The notes beneath the pieces are model-generated. The model did no database searches and was not told the origin of the DNA. It saw nothing but the letters and a program-made list of their open reading frames with translations. A stretch of DNA of 64,000 nt from Candidatus Bathyarchaeota archaeon (GTDB taxonomy: Archaea; Thermoproteota; Bathyarchaeia; TCS64), in NCBI GenBank assembly GCA_018396695.1, contig JAGTQU010000001.1, positions 64,117 to 128,116 on the forward strand. The letters run 5' to 3'. Each line of letters starts with the position of its first letter. Positions within the stretch are counted from its first letter, which is position 1. Positions 9,894 to 20,325 of this stretch are shown here, piece by piece. The position numbers and the translations under genes were made by a program.

Positions 9894-10053
9894 AATTTGC
9901 TTATAAAATTTCTAATCATTCAGCTTGGGTCTTAAGGTTTAAGACCTGTTTTGTGATCATAGTAAGTGTTAATGGAATCAATAGTTAAAAAAGGTTATTT
10001 CATTTTCCAAATATTTGAGTATTCTTCTACTTAGACTATTAATGAAGGTTAGA

Positions 10054-11196
10054 TTATGAGAGCTGTCTCCACTCCTTCAACCTCTCTATGAATACATCGA
10101 TATCGTTTTTAGTATTATAGAAATGGGGGGAGACCCGTATATGACCTCCATGGGCTTCTCTCCCCGTAACCTTCACGTTATGATTAATCAACCAACCGCT
10201 GAATTCTTTGGCTTTACCTTCGTAGAAACTGACGATAGGAGACTTCGTCCCTTCAGGTGTATACATTTGTATTTCCATCTCCTTAAGCTCGTTCCACAGG
10301 TAGGAAGATAATTCAATATCCCTCTTCTCCACTATTCTAGGATCCAGCTTATTCAAATATTCAAGAGATTTTTCAAGCCCATATACTCCCTCGAAGTGGA
10401 TCGTACCATACTCAAACTTCTCAGCTGTATCTGTATCCTTTGGAGGCTTCTCAGCTCTATCTCCTTCCCATATCTGGTTTTTCCATCCGATCCTGTCAGG
10501 GATGAGGTCTCTGATGTTTTCCTCCTTCACGTAGAGGAATGCTAGCCCAGCTGGACCTATGAGAAACTTATAGGGGGCTGCAGAAACGAAGTCGACATCA
10601 TCCCTTTTATAATCTGAGCATATTGCTCCAACTGCCTGTGTCGAATCTACAAGTAGCTTCCCACCATGCTCATGGGTGACTTCAGCAACTTCCTTGAGGT
10701 TGACTCTGTAACCATTCACATATGATACTTGGCTAACTTGAACTAGCTTGGTATTATCATCTATTTTCTCCTCCAACTCATCCATGTCTATTCGACCGTT
10801 ACAGATACCGACTGGACGGGCTTCCACTCCATACTTTCTCAAGGTCGCAGTGTAGAGGGGATTATGCTCCCAATTTGGAAACACCACATTATCTCCTTTA
10901 TTCCACTTTAAACCATTCACGACAATATTCAAACCTGAACCAGTGCAGCTTGTGAAAGCCACTTCGCTTGAGCGTACTCCGATGAAAGAAGCGATATCCC
11001 TTTTCACTTTATTCGCTTTATCAAGCCATTCTTCTAGGATAGTCTTCGATTCTGAAACTTTAAATCTCATCCACTGATCAAGGAACTCCTCGTAACCTAA
11101 ACGAACTTGTCGAGGATATAATCCTACAAAAGACGTGTCCAAGTAAGTCCATTTTTCAAGGGCAGGAAAATCCTGCCTAATCTTTTCTACATTCAA
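10054..11196 (-). CDS. Class V aminotransferase (cysteine desulfurase-like)
   Basis: LVDSTQAVGAICSDYKRDDVDFVSAAPYKFLIGPAGLAFLYV PLP-binding Lys region; GREAHGGHIRVSPHFYNTKNDID C-terminus. Confidence 0.9.
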   Translation of the reverse strand: MNVEKIRQDFPALEKWTYLDTSFVGLYPRQVRLGYEEFLDQWMRFKVSESKTILEEWLDKANKVKRDIASFIGVRSSEVAFTSCTGSGLNIVVNGLKWNKGDNVVFPNWEHNPLYTATLRKYGVEARPVGICNGRIDMDELEEKIDDNTKLVQVSQVSYVNGYRVNLKEVAEVTHEHGGKLLVDSTQAVGAICSDYKRDDVDFVSAAPYKFLIGPAGLAFLYVKEENIRDLIPDRIGWKNQIWEGDRAEKPPKDTDTAEKFEYGTIHFEGVYGLEKSLEYLNKLDPRIVEKRDIELSSYLWNELKEMEIQMYTPEGTKSPIVSFYEGKAKEFSGWLINHNVKVTGREAHGGHIRVSPHFYNTKNDIDVFIERLKEWRQLS

Positions 11197-11407
11197 ATCT
11201 TGTCTCCACGATAAGTCTCTGCTTATAATATAAATATTCGGAGGCTAGAGGTTATGATCTATAAAAGAAATATAAACCCCATTCTCGGGCATTATAGCTT
11301 CGCAGATAGATTAGTCGAACCATTAATGGAATGCTAAAATCAAAAAGATCGCTATGCTAAAGAAAATATCAAATAATTCAGAGTACTCACATTTTTAAGG
11401 GCTATTT

Positions 11408-11896
11408 ATGCTTCTGGTGGCAAAATTAGATAGTCAAAGTCAGGCTAGAATCGAAGGATTCATTAAATGTCCGAATCACACTGTTTTTCAAAAGATTACG
11501 TTCTTAATAGATACAGGTTGTTCTCAGACATGCCTATTACCAGACGACGTGGTTAGACTGGGCATAGACTATGAACACCTTCCGATGATTACTAAAACTA
11601 TCGTAACGGCGAATGGCCCCGTATCTTTGAGGCTGCTGAGCAATGTTGAGGTCGACCTGCCTGTGCTTGGAGGTCTCCTTGATAGGAAGAAGGTCCTAGT
11701 AAAGATTCCCATAAGTCAACTCGCCTTGCTTCCACCAGGGAAAAACTATACGCCGTTGCCTCCTCACATGGTTTTCAGTCTTTTAGGTATGGATATTCTA
11801 CAATTCTTCCCGAGATGGGTCTTCAAGAAGGAAGAGTTAGTCATGGACTTCGGTGCGAATGAGTTGGAATCTTTAATACAGAGCCTAAAAATTTAA
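11408..11896 (+). CDS. Retropepsin-like (clan AA) aspartic protease
   Basis: TFLIDTGCSQTCLLPDDVVRLGI (DTG motif) and FSLLGMDILQFF (hydrophobic-hydrophobic-Gly motif). Confidence 0.72.
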   Translation: MLLVAKLDSQSQARIEGFIKCPNHTVFQKITFLIDTGCSQTCLLPDDVVRLGIDYEHLPMITKTIVTANGPVSLRLLSNVEVDLPVLGGLLDRKKVLVKIPISQLALLPPGKNYTPLPPHMVFSLLGMDILQFFPRWVFKKEELVMDFGANELESLIQSLKI

Positions 11897-12065
11897 GATT
11901 TTTGTCGATGCTTGACTCGATAGAAGAAATGTTATGAGGCAATATTAATCGAATGCTAAATTTAGGAAGACTTCAATTTTATGATATAAAAAGAAACTTG
12001 CAGGGTTTTCAAGAAGATTTCTCGGAGACGCAAGATTAATAAGCCTTAGCAGAAGAGAAAGAGGG

Positions 12066-12278
12066 ATGCCCAACGATTCGTCAAAACCTAGTTTAGCAAC
12101 CCTTCACGAAGAGAGAAATAGACTCTTCCTCTATGCAAAACAGTTCTTCTTTGAATACCTAGTTGCAACGGATACAAGAGATTTAGAAGAGACCCATCAG
12201 CTTATGAGGATGATTAAAGAAAACTCCCAGAAAATAGAAGACGTCGAATTCAGAATTAAGCTTCTAAGCGGGAAGTAA
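12066..12278 (+). CDS. Small hypothetical coiled-coil protein
   Basis: 70-aa ORF, charged helical composition; no family recognised. Confidence 0.45.
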   Translation: MPNDSSKPSLATLHEERNRLFLYAKQFFFEYLVATDTRDLEETHQLMRMIKENSQKIEDVEFRIKLLSGK

Positions 12279-12708
12279 CCTCTGAGGGGCATTTAGCTAG
12301 TTCGACTTCCCTCCATTTCAAAAGAACCATTACTGAGGCAAGCGTGATTTCAAAGACTAGTTCTAGGACTAAGGAGTTTGGGATAAAATCTGCTCTAAAC
12401 CAGGCATTAGAGAGCGGCCATAACAGTTTGCAGCCGTATGAGGTCAGATAATCTCCGATAATAGAGTGTGATAGAAGAGAGGCTAAGAGCGTCCAGCCCC
12501 TACTGTAAACTGAAATGATTGGCACTAAGATAAATAGTGCAAGAAGGATGCTATGTGTAGGACCCCTATGCTCTATGGTTAGAATAAGATCTAGATCTGG
12601 AGCAAGGGAAAATATTAAAATTAATAGAAAGTTAGTTTTTTCTCCCGTGTATTTACTTATTAAATAGCTGAGAAGATAAGCTAAAGAAACGTGTCCTAAA
12701 GGATACAT
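12256..12708 (-). CDS. Membrane-bound metal-dependent hydrolase-like protein (YbcI/DUF457-like)
   Basis: MYPLGHVSLAYLLSYL, APDLDLI, HRGPTHSILLAL, SHSIIGDYLTSYG: His/Asp motifs in TM helices. Confidence 0.75.
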   Translation of the reverse strand: MYPLGHVSLAYLLSYLISKYTGEKTNFLLILIFSLAPDLDLILTIEHRGPTHSILLALFILVPIISVYSRGWTLLASLLSHSIIGDYLTSYGCKLLWPLSNAWFRADFIPNSLVLELVFEITLASVMVLLKWREVELAKCPSEVTSRLEA

Positions 12709-12804
12709 GGATTTGATCCTTAAGATTATTCTATTAATGTTTATTGAAATTGTATGCCGTAATCCCTTGACTCAATATGATAGAAAAAGATGTGTTGAGT
12801 GGGT

Positions 12805-13617
12805 TCACAAGATTTTCTTCAGGAAATTGCGAACGATCTCCTCGAACTCGACTGGTTTATCTTGGGGAACCATATGGGAGGCTCCTTCAATCGTAGAAAC
12901 CTCTAACCTTGGCATGATGCTGCGCATCCTGTCCACCGTGGCGGGGGATACGAGGGTGCTTTCTTTTCCTAGAATCAACAGGGTGGGGATTTTAATCTTC
13001 TCTAGGTAAGGCCAAAGGTCGATGAAAGGGCCGCTTCTAATAACGTCTCCGTAGAGTTTCAGCCTGAGTCTCCCGTTTTCATCCCTTGTGAAAGCATATT
13101 TCAATCGATTTTCAACATACTTGTCTGAGAGATTAGGGTATCTGAGTTTTAGATATTTTCTAGCATCTTCCTCATCATCAAAGAACTCCGGTGGTGGTGG
13201 AGGAGGCGTATATTTTCTGCTCGGATCCATAGGCGCGATGTCTACTAGTACCAGCCCCTTAAACTCTTCAGTATATTCTGCTGTAAGCACCATACCTATT
13301 CTGCCACCGACGCTATGCCCTATCAGAACGTTCGGGAAAAATCCGAGTTGTCTATACCCTTCACGGATGGTCTCTGCATGTTCCACTAGACCTACAGGTT
13401 CTTTCGGCTTCTCTGATTCTCCATGGTCTAGTATGTCGAAAGCTAGAATCTGATAATCCTTTTTAAGCGAATTAGAAAACTCATCGAAACTGTGAGCATC
13501 CATCCCCATGCTGTGCAGTAAAACGAGCTTCTCACCTGAACCTCCATAGATTAGATAGTGGAGCCGGAACCCTTTGCTCTTTAAAAATCCTTCTCTCGGG
13601 GTCGTCTTCAAATTCAT
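12805..13617 (-). CDS. Alpha/beta hydrolase
   Basis: VLLHSMGMDAHSF, LIGHSVGGRIGM nucleophile elbow, GASHMVPQDKP catalytic His. Confidence 0.92.
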   Translation of the reverse strand: MNLKTTPREGFLKSKGFRLHYLIYGGSGEKLVLLHSMGMDAHSFDEFSNSLKKDYQILAFDILDHGESEKPKEPVGLVEHAETIREGYRQLGFFPNVLIGHSVGGRIGMVLTAEYTEEFKGLVLVDIAPMDPSRKYTPPPPPPEFFDDEEDARKYLKLRYPNLSDKYVENRLKYAFTRDENGRLRLKLYGDVIRSGPFIDLWPYLEKIKIPTLLILGKESTLVSPATVDRMRSIMPRLEVSTIEGASHMVPQDKPVEFEEIVRNFLKKIL

Positions 13618-13766
13618 CGATTAATAATAATCATCTGACTAATTTTAAATTTAACATCTAAACTATCTTCAAGCTTCGTGTTAAGAGGTTGAAAACATGA
13701 GGCTTTATTCTCGAAATCTTTTTGCATTTTTAAGCTTCTCTTACGAAGAAAAAATCTCAAATTAGA

Positions 13767-14294
13767 TTATTTTTTTTGTTTATTTTTATAGCATTCTCTC
13801 GTCCATTCGATGATCTTCATAGCTTCATCTACATCTTCCCACCGCTGAACCTTAGTGGTTTTTCCTTCTGCCCGCTTATAGTTGTCGAAAAAGTAGGTTA
13901 ACTCTCTGATAACAGATTGAGGAATATCTCTCAGCGACCTTATGTGCCCGTAGAAGGGATCTGAAGTGGATACCGTTAATATTTTATCATCCATGATCCC
14001 TTCATCGAGCATCTTAATATTTCCAACAGGTCTCGCTAATACTACGCATCCTGTGAAAGTAGGCTCGTCTATGAGGAGGACCGCGTCTAATGGGTCCCCA
14101 TCATCGTCGAGGGTTTGAGGGATGAAGCCATAATCGCATGGGAAGTATGTGTATAACACTCTATTCAACTGGAAAACACCCTTCTTAATATCATACTCGT
14201 ATTTGTTTCTGCCCCCTCTCGTCATCTCGATGACGACATAAACCTCTCGGGGAGGGTTTGGTCCCGAGGGGATGGACGTCCAATAATCAATCAT
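13767..14294 (-). CDS. ppa: Inorganic pyrophosphatase (family I)
   Basis: VVIEMTRGGRNKYEYD, YGFIPQTLDDDGDPLDAVLL signature. Confidence 0.95.
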   Translation of the reverse strand: MIDYWTSIPSGPNPPREVYVVIEMTRGGRNKYEYDIKKGVFQLNRVLYTYFPCDYGFIPQTLDDDGDPLDAVLLIDEPTFTGCVVLARPVGNIKMLDEGIMDDKILTVSTSDPFYGHIRSLRDIPQSVIRELTYFFDNYKRAEGKTTKVQRWEDVDEAMKIIEWTRECYKNKQKK

Positions 14295-14368
14295 TCCTCT
14301 TCGGTGATGCCTAATACATAGCTTATTATTAAACTAGACTAGGAAAATCTATTTGATCAACAGCGTGG

Positions 14369-14611
14369 TTAGATGTTTTCCATCTTCGATAAGAGCTCTC
14401 TCCATGTCTCAATTGTTTTCTCTGCTTCTTTAGGATCCAGTGTTTGAATTACGAACCCTGTGTGGACGATGACGTAGGTTCCTGGCTTTATCGAGCCTTC
14501 TTCCATTAAGTCTAACATTGCTTCTCTCTTTAAACCACCGAAGTCGACGATGGCTTTTCTCCCCTCAACAGACTTGACGACTCCAGGTATTGCTAAGCAC
14601 ATCTTGCACAT
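14369..14611 (-). CDS. hypC: HypC/HupF hydrogenase maturation chaperone
   Basis: MCLAIPGVVKSVEGRKAIVDFGGLKREAMLDLM...GTYVIVHTGFVIQTLDPKEAEKT: HypC signature. Confidence 0.92.
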   Translation of the reverse strand: MCKMCLAIPGVVKSVEGRKAIVDFGGLKREAMLDLMEEGSIKPGTYVIVHTGFVIQTLDPKEAEKTIETWRELLSKMENI

Positions 14612-14772
14612 TAGATTCTAAAGAGGCTTTAAAATCTTCCTATTAACCCAAGACATGAAAAGGGTTATTCTTTAATTCAAGGTTAATAGTTGATTCTAAG
14701 ACTTTACTGGAATCAAATACTTTAAATCTCGGTTCATCTCTTTTTCCAAATCTAATTTAGAGGGTTCACTTT

Positions 14773-15954
14773 ATGGAGGGTAAAGAAAAGATATTTTTAG
14801 CGGTCTTTGCTGCGAACTTCGTCTCGACATTTGGAGAGACTATTCCCCAACCCTTCCAACCCTTATTCCTAACTAGTCTTGGATTATCGGCGGCTGTTGT
14901 CGGGCTTTTCTACAATGTAAAGAACATCGTTCAAACAATTATCCGGACACCTGTTGGGGTCCTAAGCGATAAGCTAGGAAGGAGGAGGCTCATGTCGTTT
15001 GGCTTAATCTTGTTGGCAATATCCCCTCTCATAATGGCCCTATCTCATGATCCAGTTCTACCTCTACTAGCAATGCTCCTTGGAGGACTAGGCGTTTCTA
15101 TCTATTATCCTCCATCCGAAGCCTACGCTTCTAGTCTTTATCCTCCTGAGAAAATTGGAGAAGCCATGGGGCGCTTCCACTTGGGGTGGGCGATTAGTGC
15201 TATTATTGGTCCTTTTGTTGGCGGGTTCTTAACATTGGTATTTCCCTCTTTTAGGCAAATCTACTTTGTCGCTTCTGCTGTGACTTTATTAAGTGTTGGC
15301 ATTATTCTTCTCTTCACGAGAGAAGAAATAGATACTATGAGAGTTTCTCACGAGTTTGGTAACGCTATAAGGAGTTTACCCGCAACTATGATTATTTTGC
15401 TTAAGAACAAGAAGGTTCTTATCTCTTCGATTGTTGTCTTCATCCATTCTTTTACCAATTGGTGGATCCCAGCTTTCTTCCCCCTCTTCGCAAGTGGGAT
15501 AGGGTTCGAAGTGACTATGATAGGCATAGCCCTAACAGTAAACTCTCTTCTAATGGGGTTAGCCTTGCCGATCATGGGCAAAGTTTCGGATAAGATCGGG
15601 CGCTTGAAGCCAATAATAGCAGGTTTATCTCTCAGCTTAGTAGGCTTCGCATTCATACCATTCTTTAAAGGTGCCCTATCGATCATATTTTTAATGGCGA
15701 TTATAGGTTTTGGTGCAGCATTAGTTTTCCCAGTCTCCCAAGCACTAATGCTTGAAGCTATACCTGAAGGAGAGAAGGGGGCTGGAACTGGGCTTTGGGG
15801 GACTTCAATGTCTCTCGGAGGAGCCCTTGGAATCTTCACTATGAGTGCTTTATCTTCGTTTGCATCTCTCGATTGGATATTCTTTTTTTCCGCAATATTT
15901 ACATGTATTAGCCTCATCGTTTTAGCCTTGTTAAAAAGCTATTTTACAGCTTAA
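14773..15954 (+). CDS. MFS transporter
   Basis: 12-TM-like hydrophobic pattern, GVLSDKLGRRRLM and GKVSDKIGRLKP loop motifs. Confidence 0.92.
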   Translation: MEGKEKIFLAVFAANFVSTFGETIPQPFQPLFLTSLGLSAAVVGLFYNVKNIVQTIIRTPVGVLSDKLGRRRLMSFGLILLAISPLIMALSHDPVLPLLAMLLGGLGVSIYYPPSEAYASSLYPPEKIGEAMGRFHLGWAISAIIGPFVGGFLTLVFPSFRQIYFVASAVTLLSVGIILLFTREEIDTMRVSHEFGNAIRSLPATMIILLKNKKVLISSIVVFIHSFTNWWIPAFFPLFASGIGFEVTMIGIALTVNSLLMGLALPIMGKVSDKIGRLKPIIAGLSLSLVGFAFIPFFKGALSIIFLMAIIGFGAALVFPVSQALMLEAIPEGEKGAGTGLWGTSMSLGGALGIFTMSALSSFASLDWIFFFSAIFTCISLIVLALLKSYFTA

Positions 15955-15997
15955 GCAGAAACGATCATAGTTCATACTAAAAAGGTGTTTCACGAGT

Positions 15998-17731
15998 TCA
16001 ATCTCCGCGCATTTTGGACCTTAATCTCTCTGTTTCTTCAAGATTCAACTCCATTGTTAACGGGTTTATAACTACTCCATAGACTCTCTCAGCTGATCCA
16101 ATCGTCACAAAACCGTTCTTAACATCTTTTAGAACGTATTCAGGCCTCCTTTTTAGCGGGCTTCCATATCCACCGCCACCTGGGGTATGAATGAGTAGCG
16201 TCTCTCCTTTATAGACCCTCAGAGTGCATTTCGAAGGAAGCTTCACCATACTCCCATCGGCTCGTCGCAGCATATACTCGCCTGCCGCCCCAGGCGAGCC
16301 TCCATTCAAACCCCAAGGCCTGATCTTGTTCCTTTCTGCTAAGATTGAAACTGTTGCAGTTGGGGATAGCAGAGTCCAGCTTCTCACGATCCCGCATCCT
16401 CCCCTCCACTCTCCAGCCCCTCCACTATCTGGTCGAAGACTATATGATTCGAATCTAATCGGATAGTATGCTTCAATAGCTTCAATAGGCGTGTTCATAG
16501 TATTCGTCATGTTGACATGGACTCCGTCGACGCCATCAGATCCAGGTCTTCCACCACTACCGCCCCCGATAGTTTCATAAAATGTCCAGGGGGTTCCGTC
16601 CTCTCTCAATCCTCCTAGACTTACATTATTCATCGTTCCTTGTCCTGCTGCAGGTATCCTTTCAGGGATTATCTGAGAGAATGCTTTTAAAAGCACGTCA
16701 ACATTCCTCTGGCTCGTCTCAACATTTCCTCCTGCGACAGGGGCTGGTCTCTCAGGGTTCAGTAAACATCTTTTAGGTATGTTGAGGATGATCGGTCTGA
16801 AGCAGCCGTCATTTATCGGTATGTTAGGGTCCGTCACCGACACGAGGGTGAAATATATGCCCGCGATCGTGACACCTAGCGGAGCATTTACTGGTCCATT
16901 AACCTGTTTTGAGGTCCCCTCATAATCAAATATAATATTTCCCTCTTTGATTGCGATCTCCACCTTTATCTCAACAGGGTTTTCCTCATTTCCAGTATCC
17001 TCGAGAAAATCGCTGGCGGTATAGGTTCCTTCAGGCATTTTCTCTAACTCCGCTCTCACTCGTCGTTCAGAATAGTCCATCACAGCATTCATAGCGTCTT
17101 GGACTGTCTCAAGACCATAGTTCTCTATCAACTCTATCAAACGTGCTATGCCTAGATTGTTAGCCGCGATCTGGGCTCTGAGATCACCCATTTGAACCTC
17201 AGGGGTTCTAACGTTAACCTTGATGAAATTTGAAAGCTCCTCGTCTATTTCGCCTTCTTTGACAAACTTGACGGGGGGTATGATTAACCCTTCCTGGTAG
17301 AGCTCTGTTGAGTCTCCTGCGATGCTTCCAGGCGTTTTCCCTCCAATATCCGTGTGATGAGCCTTATTTGCTACGTATCCGACGATATCACTCTTGTAAA
17401 AAACAGGGGCTACAAGGGTTAGGTCTGGAAGATGTGTGCCGCTTATATACGGATCATTGAAGAGGAGCATATCTCCCTCTTCTAGGTCTCCTCTATAGCG
17501 TAGCCCCTCCCTTACAGCGAAAGTCATTGAACCAAGATGGACTGGTATGTGCTCAGCTTGAGCGATTAGCCTTCTACCACTATCGAATATCGCACAACTA
17601 TGATCCATCCTCTCTTTAATATTCGGAGAGTATGCCGACTTTTTCAGCGCAATTCCCATCTCTTCAGCGGCGTAGATGAGTGCTCCCTTAATGACTTCAA
17701 TGGTAGTTAGATCTCTTTTCAGCGCGTTCAC
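15998..17731 (-). CDS. hyuB: Hydantoinase B/oxoprolinase family protein
   Basis: 577 aa; AEHIPVHLGSM, LFNDPYISGTHLPDLTLVAPVF, NKAHHTDIGGKTPGS, GAGEWRGGCGIVRSW, GGGGYGSP. Confidence 0.95.
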   Translation of the reverse strand: MNALKRDLTTIEVIKGALIYAAEEMGIALKKSAYSPNIKERMDHSCAIFDSGRRLIAQAEHIPVHLGSMTFAVREGLRYRGDLEEGDMLLFNDPYISGTHLPDLTLVAPVFYKSDIVGYVANKAHHTDIGGKTPGSIAGDSTELYQEGLIIPPVKFVKEGEIDEELSNFIKVNVRTPEVQMGDLRAQIAANNLGIARLIELIENYGLETVQDAMNAVMDYSERRVRAELEKMPEGTYTASDFLEDTGNEENPVEIKVEIAIKEGNIIFDYEGTSKQVNGPVNAPLGVTIAGIYFTLVSVTDPNIPINDGCFRPIILNIPKRCLLNPERPAPVAGGNVETSQRNVDVLLKAFSQIIPERIPAAGQGTMNNVSLGGLREDGTPWTFYETIGGGSGGRPGSDGVDGVHVNMTNTMNTPIEAIEAYYPIRFESYSLRPDSGGAGEWRGGCGIVRSWTLLSPTATVSILAERNKIRPWGLNGGSPGAAGEYMLRRADGSMVKLPSKCTLRVYKGETLLIHTPGGGGYGSPLKRRPEYVLKDVKNGFVTIGSAERVYGVVINPLTMELNLEETERLRSKMRGD

Positions 17732-19800
17732 CTCTTCAGAATTATGTTGTCATACGCATCGATCACTGCACTCCAATCTGGATATATAACTGAAGTTGAA
17801 TCGTATTGTTCGACTATGGCTGGTCCATTAATCTCGCATCCTGTAGTAAGTTGACCCCTTTCATAGATAGGAGTCTCCACCCACGATTCTAAGCCCTCGA
17901 AGAAGACTCTCCTCTCCTCTTTTTTCTGCGTCCGCCTCTTGGTAAGTTTCTTTCTCAGGAGAGGCTTAGGTATCTCTCCTATAGCTCTTACTCTTATAGA
18001 GACTATCTCTACTTTTTCCGACTTCATGGAATACCCATAAACATCTCTATGCTTGCTGTGAAAGTCAGCAATCGCTGAGTCAAGTGCATCAGAGCTGAAG
18101 GGTTTTTGCGCATCAACCGTTAACTCGTAGGATTGTCCAAGATATCTGAGATCAATCATCCTCAGGAATCGCATCCGATCTGGTTCAATGCCTTCACTGG
18201 AGAGGGTCATTCTCCCCTCCTCCTCCATCTTTAGGAAAGAGTTTTCAATTAAGTCTATCTCCAACTCGTCAACGGTTTTCATAATCCCTTTCACAAAGTC
18301 GTGGAAAAAGTCAGAGGCTAGTAATCCGAGAGCTGAGAACATTCCAGGGTTAGGCGGGATAACGATTTTTTTTATCCGAAGCTCTTCAGCGAGGGCGCAG
18401 GCGTGCATAGGACCGGCTCCTCCGAAGACTATTAAAGTGAATCTTCTAGGATCGAATCCTCTTTCAACTGAGACTATCCTAAGAATCTTAGCCATCATAG
18501 AATTCGCTATCCGTATGACGCTTTCAGCCGCATCCTCCACGCTTACGCTCAGCTTCTCCCCGAGACTCTCGAAAGCTAGCCTCGAATAATCTGGAAATAT
18601 TTGCATCTTGCCTCCTAAGAGCACTCTTTGATTCAATCTTCCAAGTATTAGGTTAGCGTCTGTGATCGTAGGTTGAGTGTTTCCATGACCATAGCAAGCT
18701 GGTCCTGGATATGCTCCGGCGCTTAAAGGACCGACTTTTAGAACCCCGGCCTCATCGACTGATGCTATTGTTCCTCCCCCTGCACTACACTCCGCAAGGT
18801 CGATGAAAGGTAGGCGTACAGGGTATCCGCTCCCTTTTACAAGTCTACCCATGTGTACTTTCCCAGCGACCTCGTAGTCAGAGACGATCTCAGGTTTAAG
18901 TTTACATATAGTCCCAGCCTTCGCAGTCGTCCCACCCATGTCAAAGCTGATGATACTCTCTTCGCCTATGAGCCCTCCCAGCCAAGCTGAAGCGATAACT
19001 CCTGCAGCTGGGCCAGACTCAACGATCGATGATGGTTTACGGGATGCGACTTCAGCGGTGGCGAGTCCACCATTCGACTGCATAACGAAAAGAGGTGCTT
19101 CAAGCCCTATTTCTTTAAGGCTTGAACACAACCGTGAAAGGTAAGAGTCGATGATAGGCATTAAAACAGCGTTAACAATCGCCGTGCTAAACCTCTCGTA
19201 CTCACGGTACTCGTTGGAGATGTTGCTTGAAGCTGAGACATAGAACTTCTCAAATCTATTCGCCACCCGTCCAGACGCCTCTATTTCATGTTTCTGGTTG
19301 GCGTACGAGTTTAGAAAACCGATGGCAACGCTGACAACCCCTTCTTTTTGAATGTCCTCTAAGATCTCGTCAAGTTCTTTTAGATTTAGAGGGGTTAAGA
19401 CTCGCCCCATGTGATCTATCCTCTCTTCAACCTCATATCTGTGTCTCCGCTCGACAAGCTGAGGCGGTCGTTTAAAGAATAGGTTATAGACTTCGGCGCG
19501 CCTCTGCCTCCCGATTTCTAATAGATCCCTAAAGCCTCGAGTGGTGATGAATGCTGTTTTTTTAAGCTCAAGATCTATTTGACCAAAAAGCGCGTTCGTC
19601 CCTATCGTTGTGGCATGTACTATCATTCGTACAGGCTTATCATTATTGCTTTCAAGAAACGTTTTAAGAGCCTTTAACACTCCATCGCTCGGGTCTCTTG
19701 GAACGGAGGGTATCTTAAGGTTAAAATACTTCCCGATCGACTCGTCGAAAGCTACGAGATCGGTGAAAGTGCCACCAACATCTATGCCTATCCTGATCAA
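17728..19800 (-). CDS. hyuA: Hydantoinase A/oxoprolinase family protein
   Basis: IRIGIDVGGTFTDLVAFD, ATTIGTNAL, SNGGLA, FGGAGPMHACALAEEL; overlaps hyuB by 4 nt. Confidence 0.95.
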   Translation of the reverse strand: MIRIGIDVGGTFTDLVAFDESIGKYFNLKIPSVPRDPSDGVLKALKTFLESNNDKPVRMIVHATTIGTNALFGQIDLELKKTAFITTRGFRDLLEIGRQRRAEVYNLFFKRPPQLVERRHRYEVEERIDHMGRVLTPLNLKELDEILEDIQKEGVVSVAIGFLNSYANQKHEIEASGRVANRFEKFYVSASSNISNEYREYERFSTAIVNAVLMPIIDSYLSRLCSSLKEIGLEAPLFVMQSNGGLATAEVASRKPSSIVESGPAAGVIASAWLGGLIGEESIISFDMGGTTAKAGTICKLKPEIVSDYEVAGKVHMGRLVKGSGYPVRLPFIDLAECSAGGGTIASVDEAGVLKVGPLSAGAYPGPACYGHGNTQPTITDANLILGRLNQRVLLGGKMQIFPDYSRLAFESLGEKLSVSVEDAAESVIRIANSMMAKILRIVSVERGFDPRRFTLIVFGGAGPMHACALAEELRIKKIVIPPNPGMFSALGLLASDFFHDFVKGIMKTVDELEIDLIENSFLKMEEEGRMTLSSEGIEPDRMRFLRMIDLRYLGQSYELTVDAQKPFSSDALDSAIADFHSKHRDVYGYSMKSEKVEIVSIRVRAIGEIPKPLLRKKLTKRRTQKKEERRVFFEGLESWVETPIYERGQLTTGCEINGPAIVEQYDSTSVIYPDWSAVIDAYDNIILKR

Positions 19801-19853
19801 CTGAAACTCCTATAAGACAAACCTGAGAGTATAGTTAAAATGATTCTCCTCTT

Positions 19854-20303
19854 CTAGGACAGAGTTATATTATGAGCCTTCAAATCTGAATAGATCCTAT
19901 CTATAAACCTCCTTGTCCAAGGCATGATGCTAATAGAGTCTAGGTTATCCAGTGAGACCCACATCGCTTCTTGGGCATCCGTACAAGCCTTCAACTCTCC
20001 TCCTAAGAATTTACATAGGAACTCGAATAGCACGTAATGGAACCTGATCTTCCCTGACTCATCTCTTGTAATGGAGTCAAGTACTTTGAGCAGTTTGATC
20101 GGCTGGATCTCGATACCTGTTTCTTCCTTTACCTCCCTACACACAGCCTCTTCTATGGTTTCCCCCAACTCTACTACTCCTCCAGGTAACCCCCACACCC
20201 CCTTTGAAGGCTCATGCTCGCGTTTTACGAGTAGAATAGCCTCTTCCCTCACTATGATGGCCGCTACTCCAGGGATCGGCAAACTAGGGTACTCTCTATT
20301 CAT
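19854..20303 (-). CDS. Nudix hydrolase
   Basis: GGVVELGETIEEAVCREVKEETGIE Nudix box. Confidence 0.93.
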   Translation of the reverse strand: MNREYPSLPIPGVAAIIVREEAILLVKREHEPSKGVWGLPGGVVELGETIEEAVCREVKEETGIEIQPIKLLKVLDSITRDESGKIRFHYVLFEFLCKFLGGELKACTDAQEAMWVSLDNLDSISIMPWTRRFIDRIYSDLKAHNITLS

Positions 20304-20325
20304 TACTAATGCCTTTAGAACAAGT

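Noticed and set aside
13178-13210. GGTGGTGGTGGAGGAGG run as a possible simple repeat
   Set aside because: It encodes the poly-Pro stretch (YTPPPPPPEFF) of the alpha/beta hydrolase on the complement; explained by coding.
15348-15917. 189-aa antisense ORF inside the MFS gene
   Set aside because: Lies wholly opposite a well-supported MFS CDS; composition is that of a shadow ORF.
18188-18589. 133-aa antisense ORF inside hyuA
   Set aside because: Ser/Ile-rich shadow ORF opposite a strongly supported CDS.
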